Part shown: positions 9,751 through 18,679 of the stretch, piece after piece
How the letters are laid out: the number at the start of each line of letters is the position of its first letter
Position numbering within the stretch: the stretch's first letter is position 1
Assembly (NCBI GenBank): GCA_918797485.1
Contig: CAKKNE010000004.1
Location: forward strand, 5,250,223 to 5,314,222
Direction of reading: 5' to 3'
Origin: Pelagomonas calceolata
Taxonomy: Eukaryota > Sar > Pelagophyceae > Pelagomonadales > Pelagomonadaceae
DNA length: 64,000 bases
Position numbers and translations under genes: made by a program
Notes under the pieces: model-generated
Seen by the model: the letters and a program-made list of their open reading frames with translations, nothing else
What the model was told of the DNA's origin: nothing
The model's database searches: none

Positions 9751-10281
9751 TTAGACGGCGAACGCCGCCACGAGGCCGACTAGTACGGACGTCGCCGCGG
9801 CGTGCGCGGCGCCGTCCGAACTGTTTCCGTCGCCTGGAGACGACGGCGGAGTCTCCGCTCCATCGGCCGGGCCGGAGTCGCCGCATGCCCCTGGCTTCTC
9901 CGAGCCCGCAGGTAGCGCAAAGGACTCGATGCCGCGGCCCCGCAGGCAGGTGCACTCCGTCTGACAGCAGCAATCGCACCGACCGCTTCCGCCTTCGTGC
10001 TCGTCGATGTCTACCGACGCGAGCGCGTCCCCGTACTTCGCGTGGCAGACCGCCCAGCACTTCGCCGCGGCTTCGTAGTCCTGTGTTTGCGTGTCGCGCG
10101 TGCGGCCGTTGAGAGCAGGCTTTGTATGAGTTCCGGTGCGCTGCCGGGCCCAGACCTCCTGCGCGTGATTCCTCGCGCGTCTTGAAGGGGGGCTAGAGGG
10201 GCTAGGGTAAGAGCTTGGAGGGGGGGTTTTCTCGGTGTCGGTGTCCACGCAAAACCAGTATTCTTCCAAACACTTACACAA
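9751..10281 (-). CDS. Cys-rich protein with hydrophobic C-terminus (unrecognised; 5' end unresolved)
   Basis: An open frame of 176 codons with no ATG, so the true start or an upstream exon is missing. A Ser/Pro-rich stretch is followed by a Cys-rich core (CWAVCHAKYG, then CDCCCQTECTC) and a Gly/Ser/Asp-rich linker. It ends in a hydrophobic tail (AAATSVLVGLVAAFAV) of the kind used for GPI attachment or as a membrane anchor. It lies 6 bp downstream of the stop of the DUF707-like gene on the same strand, so it could be a separate small gene or an alternative 3' exon of that gene. CAG-ending candidate acceptors occur inside the frame. Function unknown. Confidence 0.35.
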   Translation of the reverse strand: MCKCLEEYWFCVDTDTEKTPPPSSYPSPSSPPSRRARNHAQEVWARQRTGTHTKPALNGRTRDTQTQDYEAAAKCWAVCHAKYGDALASVDIDEHEGGSGRCDCCCQTECTCLRGRGIESFALPAGSEKPGACGDSGPADGAETPPSSPGDGNSSDGAAHAAATSVLVGLVAAFAV

Positions 10282-10287
10282 ACAACT

Positions 10288-11843
10288 CTAGGAGGAACTA
10301 GGCATATCGTCCGAGTCGTGCAGGTAGCCGGTCACGTTCCGCGACGCGCGCACCAGCTCGACGCCGCGCGTCGCGTACCACTCGGCCATCTCTGTCCTGG
10401 CCTTGGACGCCGCGCTGTCGGAGTACGACTTCGTCCACGCGTCCCTCCGGCCGGGGAGGCCGTGCGACGCGCGGAACACGTCCACGACGCCGGCCGCGAA
10501 CTTTTCACCCCGCAAAGAGCAATAGCCGGGCAGCCAATCCGGGTAGCCGTAGCCCTCCGCGTTCATCTCGACGTCCGCCAAGTCGTGGAAACAGTGATAG
10601 GCATTGGGGGTGAACGCCGTCGCGAAGAGCTCTACTTTCGCCACGCGTCGACCGACGGCGCCGTTCGTGAGCTTCTGTGGCCTGTGCACAAATGAATCAG
10701 TGATTCGGGTGCGCCGCGACAATTTGATTCATGCACTGATCGAGGCCGCATCTCCGGGAAGCGGCGGCCGTGGGCCCTGCGGATCGCCGGCGACGCGACG
10801 TCCAGGTCGTTGCGGGCCGCGATCCGGAAAAAAGGCTTGGCGTCGAACTCGCCGGCGAAGAGCCGCACGTCGTCTAGTACAACCTAGGTAGAAATCAAAA
10901 TTCACCTCGACTGCTCGATGGCGCGGCGGTGCCGGTTCATCACCACTCGACGGAGCCAGGACGGCCGCGAGCACCCGGCTCACTGGTTGATTTCCACACA
11001 GATCACGACGAAGACCCACCGCACGCCCAGCGCCTGGACGTGCGCCGGCAGGACGAACTTGAGCTGCGCCACGTAGCCGCCCGTCCCCTTCGTCGGCACG
11101 CGCGGCACGTCGCACGCCTCGCTCAGGTAGGGCCTGCGTGCAAGTCGACCGGTGAGGCAAGCGCCGCGAAATTTGTCTTTGCGCGCTGGGTCGGGCAGGC
11201 GCGGGCCGTCCTCCTCCCCGTCGATGGGGCCGTCGATGGCCTCGTCGAGGTCGGGGTCGTCGCCGCAGCGCTGCCACGTCGGCACGATGCAGGCGCGGGG
11301 GCGGAGCATCGCCCAGTTGCGCCGCGCGACCTGCACGCGCCCGGCGTCCAGCAGCCCCGGCACGACCAGCAGCACGTCGAGCGCGCCGGCGTCGACGACC
11401 GGCCGTCGCGCGGACGCGGCGCAGCGCCGCGTCGCCGCCGCCTTGCGCTCGGCGGCGTCGACCGTCGGCCGGGGCGTCGGCCGTGGCGTCGGGCTCGGAG
11501 TTGGCGTGTTGAGCGCGACCGGCGCCGGCGTCCGCTTCGTCCGGCGCCGGCGCCGCCCCTCGCCTCCCTGGCACGTGCCGATGCCGTACGCGGCGCGCCA
11601 CGCCTTCTTAAAGTTGCAGTCGTCGTCGACATCGCACTCCCTGTCCTGGTTCGTGCACCTGCCCTTCTTGCGCGGCGTGGCCGGCGCGGCGGCCGGCAGC
11701 GGAACACCGCCGGCAGAAACACCATCCCCGGACGGTTCGGCGCCCGCGAACGGCAAGGTCAGGAGCTCTTTGAGTGACTGTGCGCTGGCCTGCAGCAGGA
11801 GCGCTGCGGCGGACACCACTTTGAGCAAGGCAGCGCCCCGCAT
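10288..11843 (-). CDS. Secreted DUF707-like protein (candidate glycan enzyme), three exons, both introns introner-derived
   Basis: Proposed exons on the minus strand are 11843-11010, 10883-10747 and 10681-10288, giving 454 residues. The ATG at 11843 begins a clear signal peptide (LLKVVSAAALLLQASAQS). A basic, Pro/Thr-rich linker follows. The C-terminal half resembles PF05212 (DUF707): WVFVVLDDVRLFAGEF with an Asp pair, VASPAIRRAH, and VELFATAFTPNAYHCFHDL. Such proteins look like Golgi glycosyltransferase-type enzymes, but activity is not established. Splicing out the introners at 10884-11009 and 10682-10746 restores one continuous frame in exact phase, which supports the model. The second intron needs a GC donor. 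The upstream region is shared with the small coiled-coil gene at 12146. Confidence 0.68.
10682..10738 (-). mobile_element. Short introner element (DUF707-like gene, intron 2; GC-AG)
   Basis: Inverted ends in gene sense are CAGTGCATGAATCA and TGATTCATTTGTGCACAG, close to the ends of the RelA introner. The intron is 10746-10682 (65 nt). Only a GC donor at 10746 gives the correct phase (codon CG|G). The flanking 8-mers, GCCTCGAT and GCCACAGA, match at 4 positions and may be an eroded target duplication. Confidence 0.6.
10884..11001 (-). mobile_element. Introner element (DUF707-like gene, intron 1)
   Basis: 118-bp element with inverted ends CTGTGTGGAAATCAA (right) and CTAGGTAGAAATCAA (left; 12 of 15 match). 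In gene sense the flanking 8-mers are GTCGTGAT (donor) and GTTGTACT (after the acceptor); both encode Val-Val, so they look like a target duplication that drifted at silent sites. The intron is 11009-10884 (126 nt). The interior closely matches the ALG2 introner. Confidence 0.88.
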
Positions 11844-12145
11844 CGCTGCCCAAACGCTTTGAGGGGCAGCCTCGCTTTGAGGGGCAGCCAAAATCGATTA
11901 GCAGTCGTACGATCCGGCCCGATTAGCCCGATTTTTCGGGCGGAATCCGGCCGCGGGCCCGATTTGCTAGTGTCTTACAGCTAGCTTTAGCAGCCCAGCG
12001 GCCAAAAGGAGTGGACTCTGCGGCTTTTTAAGGACCGTCACGCCGGAAACGGGAGCGTTGGGCTGCCTGAACCCCCCCCCCAAACCCTCTGAGATCCCTG
12101 ACGAGCACGAGAGCCACACACCTCCCGGGAGCCCTTGGGGTGGTG
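11844..12145. other. Divergent intergenic region, 302 bp
   Basis: Between the DUF707-like start and the coiled-coil gene start. It contains dyad copy 2 at 11966-11985 and a C-rich run near 12070-12080. No coding support. Confidence 0.5.
11966..11985 (+). promoter_or_regulatory. CTAG dyad element, copy 2
   Basis: Sequence GCTAGTGTCTTACAGCTAGC. It lies between two divergent genes, 122 bp from the DUF707-like ATG and 160 bp from the ATG at 12146. Confidence 0.6.
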
Positions 12146-12532
12146 ATGAGGGCTGCCCCGCGCATCGCGCTGCTGTGCCTGACCCTTCCGCGAGCAATCC
12201 TGGCCGCGGACACCGCCGACATCGATTTCCTAAACCTTCAGGGAGATATTCGAATCGCCAAGAAGGAGCGGCAGAACCTCGAACGAAAGGTCGACGCCCA
12301 GAACGGCGACCTCGCGCGCCGGCTCGAGGCCGCGCTCGCCGACAGGCAAGACATCAAAACCCAGCTCTCGATGCTCCAGGCGCAACTCCACGGGCTCCAG
12401 GCGGATGTCGTGTCCATGCCGGGGTACAGCAAGCGCAAAAATAAAGACGGCGGCGGCGGCGGTGGCGGCGGAGGTGGTGGCGGCGGCGGCGGCGGCGGCG
12501 GTGGCGGCAAAAAAAAAGAAAAGAAAAAATAA
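12146..12532 (+). CDS. Small secreted coiled-coil protein ending in poly-Gly and Lys tract
   Basis: 128 residues from the ATG at 12146; an in-frame GTG lies just upstream. A signal peptide (RIALLCLTLPRAILA) is followed by a heptad-like coiled coil of about 55 residues (IAKKERQNLERKV, IKTQLSMLQAQLHGLQ). It ends in a run of more than 20 Gly encoded by GGC/GGT repeats and then KKKEKKK. The Gly run is a low-complexity expansion that may vary between strains. No family recognised. It is convergent with ALG2, with only 10 bp between the stops. Confidence 0.6.
   Translation: MRAAPRIALLCLTLPRAILAADTADIDFLNLQGDIRIAKKERQNLERKVDAQNGDLARRLEAALADRQDIKTQLSMLQAQLHGLQADVVSMPGYSKRKNKDGGGGGGGGGGGGGGGGGGGGKKKEKKK
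12448..12510 (+). repeat. GGC/GGT trinucleotide tract (poly-Gly coding)
   Basis: A near-perfect run of GGC triplets with a few GGT and GGA interruptions, inside the coding sequence of the preceding gene. Confidence 0.9.
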
Positions 12533-12542
12533 AGACACACTT

Positions 12543-14099
12543 TTACCTTCTAGTAAGAACGCCGACACAAATGCGCTCGAGCCGGTCCGCGAAGGCGTCG
12601 AGCGAAAACAAGTCCCGGACCCGCTCGCGGCCGCGCTCCCCCATGGCCCGCCGCCCCGCCGCGTCGCCGAGGAGGTCGGCGACGGCCCGGGCCCAGGTTT
12701 GGGGATCGGGCGCCAGGAGCCGCCCGGTCACGCCGTCGACGACGGACTCGCGCGGCCCGCCCGAGTCCACGGCGACGACGGGCGTGCGCGCGTGCATCGC
12801 CTCGAGCGGCACGATGCCGAAGTGCTCGTTCTCCGGCCTGTGTTGCAGCGTGAGGCCCCGCGTCGATGGCGTTTGCAGGGGACGCCGCGTCCGCGCGTAT
12901 ACAGCAGGCACGCGCAGCGCGCGAGGAGCCGCGCCTTCTCGTCGCCGGAGACGGACCGGCGCTGCGTGACGCGGTCCGCGACGCCGAGCCGCGCGGCCAG
13001 CTCCTCGAGCTCGCGCGCGTGCTCGACGTTCTCCGGCAGGTCGGGGTCGTAGCCCCCCGCGAGCACGAGGCGGACGCGCGGCGGCAGCAGCGCGAGCGCC
13101 TCGACGGCCAGGCCCAGGTTCTTCTTCCGCTCGAAGCGGTTGATCGAGAGGAGCAGCGCCGCGTCCCGCGGCGCCTCCGCCACCTCGGCGTCAAGGCTCA
13201 GGGGCGGGTAGAGCACCTCGGGCGCCACGGCGAGCCGGGGGAACGCCCGGCGGAAGACGCCCGCCGTGAACCGCGAGTTCACGAGCACCTGTGTGGAAAT
13301 CAAAATTTTACGGCGCGTTCGTGCTGAACCGTCGCGTCGTCCTCCACGCCATCGACGCGACGCCTGCTCGATGGCGTGGCGGTGCCGGTTCGTCACCGCT
13401 CGACGGAGCCGGCACGGCCGCGTCATCGCCGAGAAATGACTTAATGAAGAATTTTCGGGTGCACCCGACGCACTGGTTGATTTCCACACAGACGAGCACG
13501 ACGTCCGCGAGGCCCGTGCACGTCTCCTCGCCCCAGTCCAGCGGCGCGCGGTAGAGGCGCGTGAGCGGGTTTTGTCGGTTCACGCAGAGCAGTTTGTCCG
13601 GGTAGTGGCAGTAGAAGACGACCGGCGCGGCGCACGCCGCCCGGGCGACGGGCACGGCCGTCGCGACCTGGTCCACGACGACGACGTCCGGGCCGTCGCG
13701 CGCGGCGCGCAGCGCGACCGCGACCATCCGCACCGAGGCGCAGAGCGCGTAGCACCTTCCGAGAATCCGCTTCGGCAGCCAGTCGCCGGCGACGACGACG
13801 CGCAGCGTGCCGTCGCGGGTCTCGTCGAAGCAGCGCCGCGGGTCGTGCCGCGCCGTGTAGATCGTCACGTCGTGGCCCCGGCCCCGCAGGCCGAGCGCCG
13901 CGTCGACGACGAGCCGCTCCGCGCCGCCGATGCCGAGGTCCGGGTGGGCGAAGGCGACGCGCAGCTTGCCTTGGCGTGGTTTTGGTCGTCGGCGGCGACG
14001 CCTTACGAGTCGTATGAGCAGCATTGCGGCTGCTGCAGCGGCCAGCAGGAGCCAAGTTAGCTGGCAGCGGTGTAATGCTTTCTTGCACAGCAGAGACAT
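12543..14099 (-). CDS. ALG2: ALG2-like alpha-1,3/1,6-mannosyltransferase, three exons
   Basis: Proposed exons on the minus strand are 14099-13500, 13288-12897 and 12837-12543, giving 428 residues. The protein starts MSLLCKKALHRCQLTWLLLAAAAAAM, an N-terminal membrane anchor, and then has the GT4 fold: FAHPDLGIGGAERLVVDAALGL, FYCHYPDKLL, DVVLVNSRFTAGVF, LLSINRFERKKNLGLAVEAL, and ENEHFGIVPLEAM, which carries the E-x7-E catalytic pair. ALG2 adds the second and third mannoses of the dolichol-linked oligosaccharide on the cytosolic face of the ER. Removing the 211-nt introner restores DVVLVNSRFT exactly. The second intron (12896-12838, 59 nt) uses a GC donor and joins LLYT to PENEHFG. ATGs further upstream at 14207 and beyond are less likely because the dyad element overlaps them. 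Confidence 0.92.
12838..12888 (-). mobile_element. Decayed short introner (ALG2 intron 2; GC-AG)
   Basis: The 59-nt intron contains the introner core box CGCCATCGACGCG and ends AACACAG. The flanking 8-mers, GCGCGGAC and GCCGGAGA, share GC.CGGA with a one-base offset. The phase TAT AC|G is correct only with the GC donor at 12896. Confidence 0.5.
13289..13491 (-). mobile_element. Full-length introner element with perfect ends and target duplication (ALG2 intron 1)
   Basis: 203-bp element with perfect 15-bp terminal inverted repeats (CTGTGTGGAAATCAA / TTGATTTCCACACAG). It is flanked by identical 8-bp copies of ACGAGCAC (13281-13288 and 13492-13499). In gene sense the intron begins at the GT of the upstream copy (GTGCTCGT) and ends at the CAG of the inverted repeat, so splicing restores the pre-insertion sequence. 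Inside is a 12-bp inverted repeat, CCACGCCATCGA (13344-13355) / TCGATGGCGTGG (13368-13379). No transposase is encoded. Confidence 0.96.
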
Positions 14100-14470
14100 T
14101 GCAGCTTTGCTCTGTGGTTCGCTGGCGGTCCAGAACGTCTTCCGACGCCCTCTTTTACAGCTTTGCAGCGCGTACGCTCCGTGCTCCAAAGAGGCTGCTA
14201 GCGTCATGTAAGACACTAGCTTGCAAGCGGCGGGCTAGGCTAGGGCGGCTTTTGAGACGCACGGCCGTCCAGAGCTCCGTGTAGAACTCTGCAGCCGTTT
14301 AGACATTTCCACTGTTGCCACTAATCATCGCAGCCAGCGCTTTTCGCGTGCCGTGGCGAGTACTAGACAAAATCCGGCAGTGGCAGATTTTCAGCAGTGT
14401 GGGGCGGACGCGTAGATTCTGCGCACGCGCATAGCGTCTAAGTTTAGCAACGAGAAACACCAAGACAACA
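14100..14470. other. Divergent intergenic region, 371 bp
   Basis: Between the ALG2 start and the golgin-like start. It holds dyad copy 3. No other structure seen. Confidence 0.5.
14197..14220 (-). promoter_or_regulatory. CTAG dyad element, copy 3
   Basis: The plus strand reads GCTAGCGTC, one base, then TGTAAGACACTAGC. It is the best match to copy 9 (two differences over 23 bp). It lies 97 bp upstream of the ALG2 ATG. Confidence 0.65.
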
Positions 14471-17368
14471 ATGTGGTCTCGCGCCCTCGACCGAGCCTCC
14501 GCTTTAGCGGAAAGAGCAGGAGACGGCGTCGGCGGCCTGATCGACGGCGCGGGCACGATCGGCTCCGCCGCGGCGCGGGCGCTCGACGCCGTCGACGACC
14601 TCATCGGCGACGACGACGACGACAAGCACTCGGACTACTCGTCGGAGGACGACCGGCGGCCCTTCTCGATGCAGGCGCTGCGCGAGGAGCAGCGCCGGCG
14701 CGACGAACTACTGCGCGGGGAGCAGCACACGTCGCTGCGGAGCCGCGGCGCGTCGTACGACTACTCGCCGCCGCCGTCCCCGCCGGCGGCCTCGCCGGGG
14801 CTCTCGAACCGCGTCGCGGAGCTGACGCGGGAGCGCGACGAACTGGCGCGGGAGCGCGACGAGCTGCAGCGCGACCGGCAGGCTAAGCACGACGAGGCGC
14901 GGCGGCTCGTGCAGCGGTACCGGGCCATCGAGCGCGAGCTCGGGAGCGTGCGCGAGAAGGCGGACCGGGCCGACGAGCTCCAGCGACGGCTCGACGCCGG
15001 CGGCTCGAGGCAGGAGACGCTGGACAAATTGGTGGCAAAGTACCGGACCCTCGAGGAGAAGTTCGGCCGGGCGAAGCAGCGCGCTCTGGAGGCCGAGCAG
15101 GCCCTCGCGGCCCAGGGCTCCGACGACGCGCTCCAGGCCGCCGAGGCCAAGGCGACGACGGCCGTGCGCGCGCTCGCGACCGCCGAGCGCCGCGCGAACG
15201 CCAAGGACGACGAGGAGAGCCGCGCCGTGGCCGACGCGCAGCAGCGGGCGGCCGACGCCGAAGCCCGGCTCGCGACGGCGACCGAGGCGCTCCGAGCTGC
15301 CGAAGAAAGGGCTGCGGAGGGCGCCGAGGCGCTCCGGGCCGCCGAGGCGCGGGCCGCTGAGAGCGCGGCGGCAGACGACGGCGCCGCGGTGGAGCTCGAG
15401 GCGCTGCGGGGCCGCCTCGCGGCGGCCGAGACGCGCGCGGACGCGGCCGAGAAAGCCAGCGAGCAGGCGCGCAAGTCCGTCGACAAAATAAAAAAGTCGG
15501 CGGAGCGCAAGGTCGAGCGCGCGACGCGCGAGCTCGCCGCGTCAAAGTCGGACGGCGACGCGTCGGCGGCGCTCCGCGAGGCCCACGCCGAGGAGGTCGA
15601 GCAGCTGCGGAGCGAGCACGCCGTGGCGCTCGCCGAGGCGCGCGAAGAGTCGGCGGCGGCGCTCGCCGAGGCACGGTCCGAGGGTGAAGCGGCGACGGCG
15701 GCGCTCGAGGCCGCGAAGGCGGAGACCGCGGAGGCGCGGGCCGAAGCCGAGGCCGCACGTGCGCAGGGCGACGAAGAGCTTGGCGCGCTGCGGGGCGAGC
15801 TCGCCGCGGCCGAGGCACGCGCCGCCGCCGAGGACCTCTCCGGGGCGCTCGCTGCCGCGGAGGAGCGAGCCTCAAAGGCCGAGGAGCGCTCCGCGACGCT
15901 CCGCGACGAGCGCGGCGCGGTGGCGGCGCGCTTCGCCGGCGAGGTCGCGTCGGCCGAGGCCGCGCGCGATGCGGCGGTCGAGGACGCGGCGGCGGCGCGG
16001 AGCGAGGCCGACGCGGCTCACAACGCGGCCGACGCGGCCCGGAGCGACGCCGACGCGGCCCGGATCGAGGCCGACGCGGCTCAAAACGAGGCGACGAAGC
16101 TGCGCGACCGCGTCGACGCGCTCGAGGCCGACGGCCGCGGCGACCGCGTCGCCGCGGCGGAGGCGCGGGCGGCGGCCGCGGCCGAGGTCGAGGCGAGCGC
16201 CGCGCGGCTGGCGCGCGTCGAGGAGGAGCGCGACGCACTGGCGGCGCGCGTGGCCGCGGCGACGCGGCGCGCCGACGACGCCGACGCCGCGCGCGAGCGC
16301 GACCGGCGGGACGCGGAGCGCGAGGCCGAGCGGCGCGACGCCGACGCGCGGGAGGCGGACGAGGCGCTGGCCGCGGCGCGCGCGAGCGCTGCGGCGGAGC
16401 AGACGCGCGCTAACGGCGCCGAGGCCCTCGCGAAGGAGGCCCGCGCGGCGCTCGACGCGGCGCGGAGCGAGGCGGCGGCCGCTCGCGACGACCCTGCCCG
16501 CGACGGCGCGTTCGCGGCGACGGCGGCCGCGCTCGCGGCCGCGGCGGCCGCGGCCCGGAAACGGACGGCCGCGGACGTGGGGGCCGTCAAGGCCCTCACG
16601 GAGCGGCTCCACGAGCACAAGGCCGCGGCCAAGGCCGCCGAGGACCGCGCGGCGACGGCGCTGCAGCTGGCGGCTCGCGTCGGCGACGAGCGCGACAAGC
16701 TCGCGCGCGAGCGCGCGGCCGTGGACGCCGAACGCGACGCGGCGCGCCGGGCGCTCGCCGATCGCGAGCGCGACGAAGGTGAGGCTTTGAGCGCCGCGGA
16801 CGCGCGGGCCGATGACGCGGCCGGGCGCGCGGCGGCGGCCGAGTCCGCTCGCGCGCTCGCGGAGAAGGCGCTGGCCGACGAGCGCCAGGAGCGGGCCACG
16901 GAGGCCGCGAACTTGGCGCAGGCCGCGGGGGCCGCGGGACAGGCGCTGACGGAGCGCGACCAGGAGCTGCGGCGCGTGACCGCGCGGCTCGAGGCCGCGA
17001 CGCGACAACTCAAGGCCGCCGAGGACTCGGCCGAGGCCGCGCGCGCTCAGGCTGAGGCCGCGCGCGCGGGCCTGCGGGCGCGCGCGCCGAGCCCGACGGA
17101 CGACCTCGAGGCGGCGCGGGGCGACGACGACGACCGGCCGAGCCGCAGCTCGCGGGGCGGCCGGCGCGTCTGCGGCGGCATGTGGCGGGGGCTGCGGCGG
17201 TGCCCCGGCGCGTCGCGAGTGATGGGCGCCGAGCCGCCGCGGTTGTCGGCGGTCCTCGTGCTCGCGTACCTCGTGTACCTCCAGGTCGACGTGTTCTTGT
17301 TGCACGGGTCGCTCGCGGAGGCCGCCGTGGCGCCGTCTGGTGGAGGGCCGGGGCCGCCTCCTGTGTAA
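14471..17368 (+). CDS. Large Ala/Glu-rich coiled-coil protein with C-terminal membrane anchor (golgin-like)
   Basis: 965 residues from an ATG at 14471. An acidic N-terminal region and a Pro/Ser-rich stretch (about 98-112) precede roughly 750 residues of almost uninterrupted coiled coil, rich in Ala, Glu, Arg and Asp. Near the C-terminus a single hydrophobic segment (LSAVLVLAYLVYLQVDVFLL) is followed by a short Gly/Pro tail. This layout matches tail-anchored golgins such as golgin-84 or CASP, which tether vesicles at the Golgi. Sequence identity to a given golgin cannot be claimed because Ala/Glu coiled coils look alike. Long open frames on the opposite strand here are a by-product of the biased codons. 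Confidence 0.72.
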   Translation: MWSRALDRASALAERAGDGVGGLIDGAGTIGSAAARALDAVDDLIGDDDDDKHSDYSSEDDRRPFSMQALREEQRRRDELLRGEQHTSLRSRGASYDYSPPPSPPAASPGLSNRVAELTRERDELARERDELQRDRQAKHDEARRLVQRYRAIERELGSVREKADRADELQRRLDAGGSRQETLDKLVAKYRTLEEKFGRAKQRALEAEQALAAQGSDDALQAAEAKATTAVRALATAERRANAKDDEESRAVADAQQRAADAEARLATATEALRAAEERAAEGAEALRAAEARAAESAAADDGAAVELEALRGRLAAAETRADAAEKASEQARKSVDKIKKSAERKVERATRELAASKSDGDASAALREAHAEEVEQLRSEHAVALAEAREESAAALAEARSEGEAATAALEAAKAETAEARAEAEAARAQGDEELGALRGELAAAEARAAAEDLSGALAAAEERASKAEERSATLRDERGAVAARFAGEVASAEAARDAAVEDAAAARSEADAAHNAADAARSDADAARIEADAAQNEATKLRDRVDALEADGRGDRVAAAEARAAAAAEVEASAARLARVEEERDALAARVAAATRRADDADAARERDRRDAEREAERRDADAREADEALAAARASAAAEQTRANGAEALAKEARAALDAARSEAAAARDDPARDGAFAATAAALAAAAAAARKRTAADVGAVKALTERLHEHKAAAKAAEDRAATALQLAARVGDERDKLARERAAVDAERDAARRALADRERDEGEALSAADARADDAAGRAAAAESARALAEKALADERQERATEAANLAQAAGAAGQALTERDQELRRVTARLEAATRQLKAAEDSAEAARAQAEAARAGLRARAPSPTDDLEAARGDDDDRPSRSSRGGRRVCGGMWRGLRRCPGASRVMGAEPPRLSAVLVLAYLVYLQVDVFLLHGSLAEAAVAPSGGGPGPPPV

Positions 17369-17771
17369 TTCTCTAACATCTTGGAGGCGCCCGCGGCCGG
17401 CTTGGTCTCGGACTGGGGTGAGAGAGCAGGATAGTTCGTTTCTGTAGCTATCCATAAGACGTCTATGTTGTCCTAGAACTCTTTGCGCCTAAACTAAAAT
17501 CGGCGAAGCCCGGAAGCCCGCACCTGCTTTGGAACTTGCTCGACGGAGACGGAGAGCAGGCTAGTTGTTTTTACCTCAGAGCGTCATAGAACAGATCTCC
17601 CGCTGCGCACCGTGCACACTCATACACACGAATCACCTGCAGTAGTTTTTGGCTGCTCTCGACGACGCGTGCTCTCGATTAGCACAAACACAGAGCAGCA
17701 CCACGACTCTCCACACCCAATTACGCAAGGCATCAACTCAATCACTGCGAAACTCGAGCACCAACGCCAAC
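17369..17771. other. Intergenic region, 403 bp
   Basis: Presumed 3' region of the golgin-like gene and promoter of the next gene on the same strand. The reading frame is open upstream of 17772 but has no ATG. Nothing else recognised. Confidence 0.45.
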
Positions 17772-18530
17772 ATGGAACGGCCGCCGGACTCCAATTTGCA
17801 GTTCAATAGCAGCTCCATGGCTCGCAAGAACCCCGCGCTCCAGTCGCTGCGGACGTCGGGCGCGCCCGGTCGGCCGGTGGCGCACATGCCGAAGGGCGTC
17901 ACGACGGCGTTCCAGCTGCCCGCGACGCCGCCGTCTATGAAGGAGCCCGACTCGCCCATCGTGCTGAACGAGCCGACGCCCAAGAGCTCGACGCCCGGGA
18001 CGGTGACGCCGCCGCCGCCCGGAGGGGTCCTGCCCCAGGGCCACGCCGCGTCGCAACTGCCCGCCGGCGCCGCGATACGGGCCCTCAAAGTGCTTTCGAA
18101 GGCGCAGGCGCCGGTAAGCGAGATTATCGTCTCGACGAGTTTAGTGGCTGTGCGCAAGTTCTGCGAAGGCAAGGAGAGGGCCATCGTTCGAGCCGCAATC
18201 GAGCTTAACTCGCATGCGAGATCGGGCCTGTCCGCCGACGCGCGCGTTGCGATGCGGAGGCTGCACGCCGCGAAATTGCCGCTTGCCTACGTCCTCCTGG
18301 CGAAGACGGAGGGCGGGGCGAGAGCGGTCGCGTTGGGCGCCCACTCGGGCGACAAGGATCGGCTCGCCGAGGATTGTGAACTTGTCCACCGGGACGCGCA
18401 CCGCGGGACGTCTTTTATGATATGGCAAGTTCCAGAGGCAACGCAAGAGCTCGTCGAGGCGAAGTGCCAGGCGCTAGCGGCCGACGCGGCGGCGAAGGCG
18501 TCGGCCGAAGCGTTCGTCGGCATGATCTAG
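17772..18530 (+). CDS. Unrecognised protein with Pro-rich N-terminus and alpha/beta C-terminal half
   Basis: 252 residues from an ATG at 17772; the open frame extends upstream to 17649 without an ATG. The first 110 residues are Pro/Ser/Thr-rich and probably disordered. Residues from about 115 onwards alternate helices and strands (AAIRALKVLSKAQ, AYVLLAKTEGGARAVALGAHSGDKDRL, TSFMIWQVPEATQELVEAKCQALA) and look like a small folded domain. No family recognised and no targeting signal. It is convergent with the GT8-LRR gene. Confidence 0.6.
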   Translation: MERPPDSNLQFNSSSMARKNPALQSLRTSGAPGRPVAHMPKGVTTAFQLPATPPSMKEPDSPIVLNEPTPKSSTPGTVTPPPPGGVLPQGHAASQLPAGAAIRALKVLSKAQAPVSEIIVSTSLVAVRKFCEGKERAIVRAAIELNSHARSGLSADARVAMRRLHAAKLPLAYVLLAKTEGGARAVALGAHSGDKDRLAEDCELVHRDAHRGTSFMIWQVPEATQELVEAKCQALAADAAAKASAEAFVGMI

Positions 18531-18679
18531 GGTGTTGAGGACGTCGTTGGACCAGGCTAGGCCATGCCCCCCAAGGACTAACGTTTTACTTTGTGTGCTT
18601 TGTTATCGCTCGCCCTCGACCCCTAGGTTGCCTCCGAGTCGGTCGCAAGGAAGCAGAAAATCACACAAACCCGTGCTCC

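Noticed and set aside
14883-17455. Long open frames opposite and within the golgin-like gene (up to 527 codons)
   Set aside because: They are Arg/Pro/Ala-rich mirrors of GC-biased coiled-coil codons and show no family pattern.
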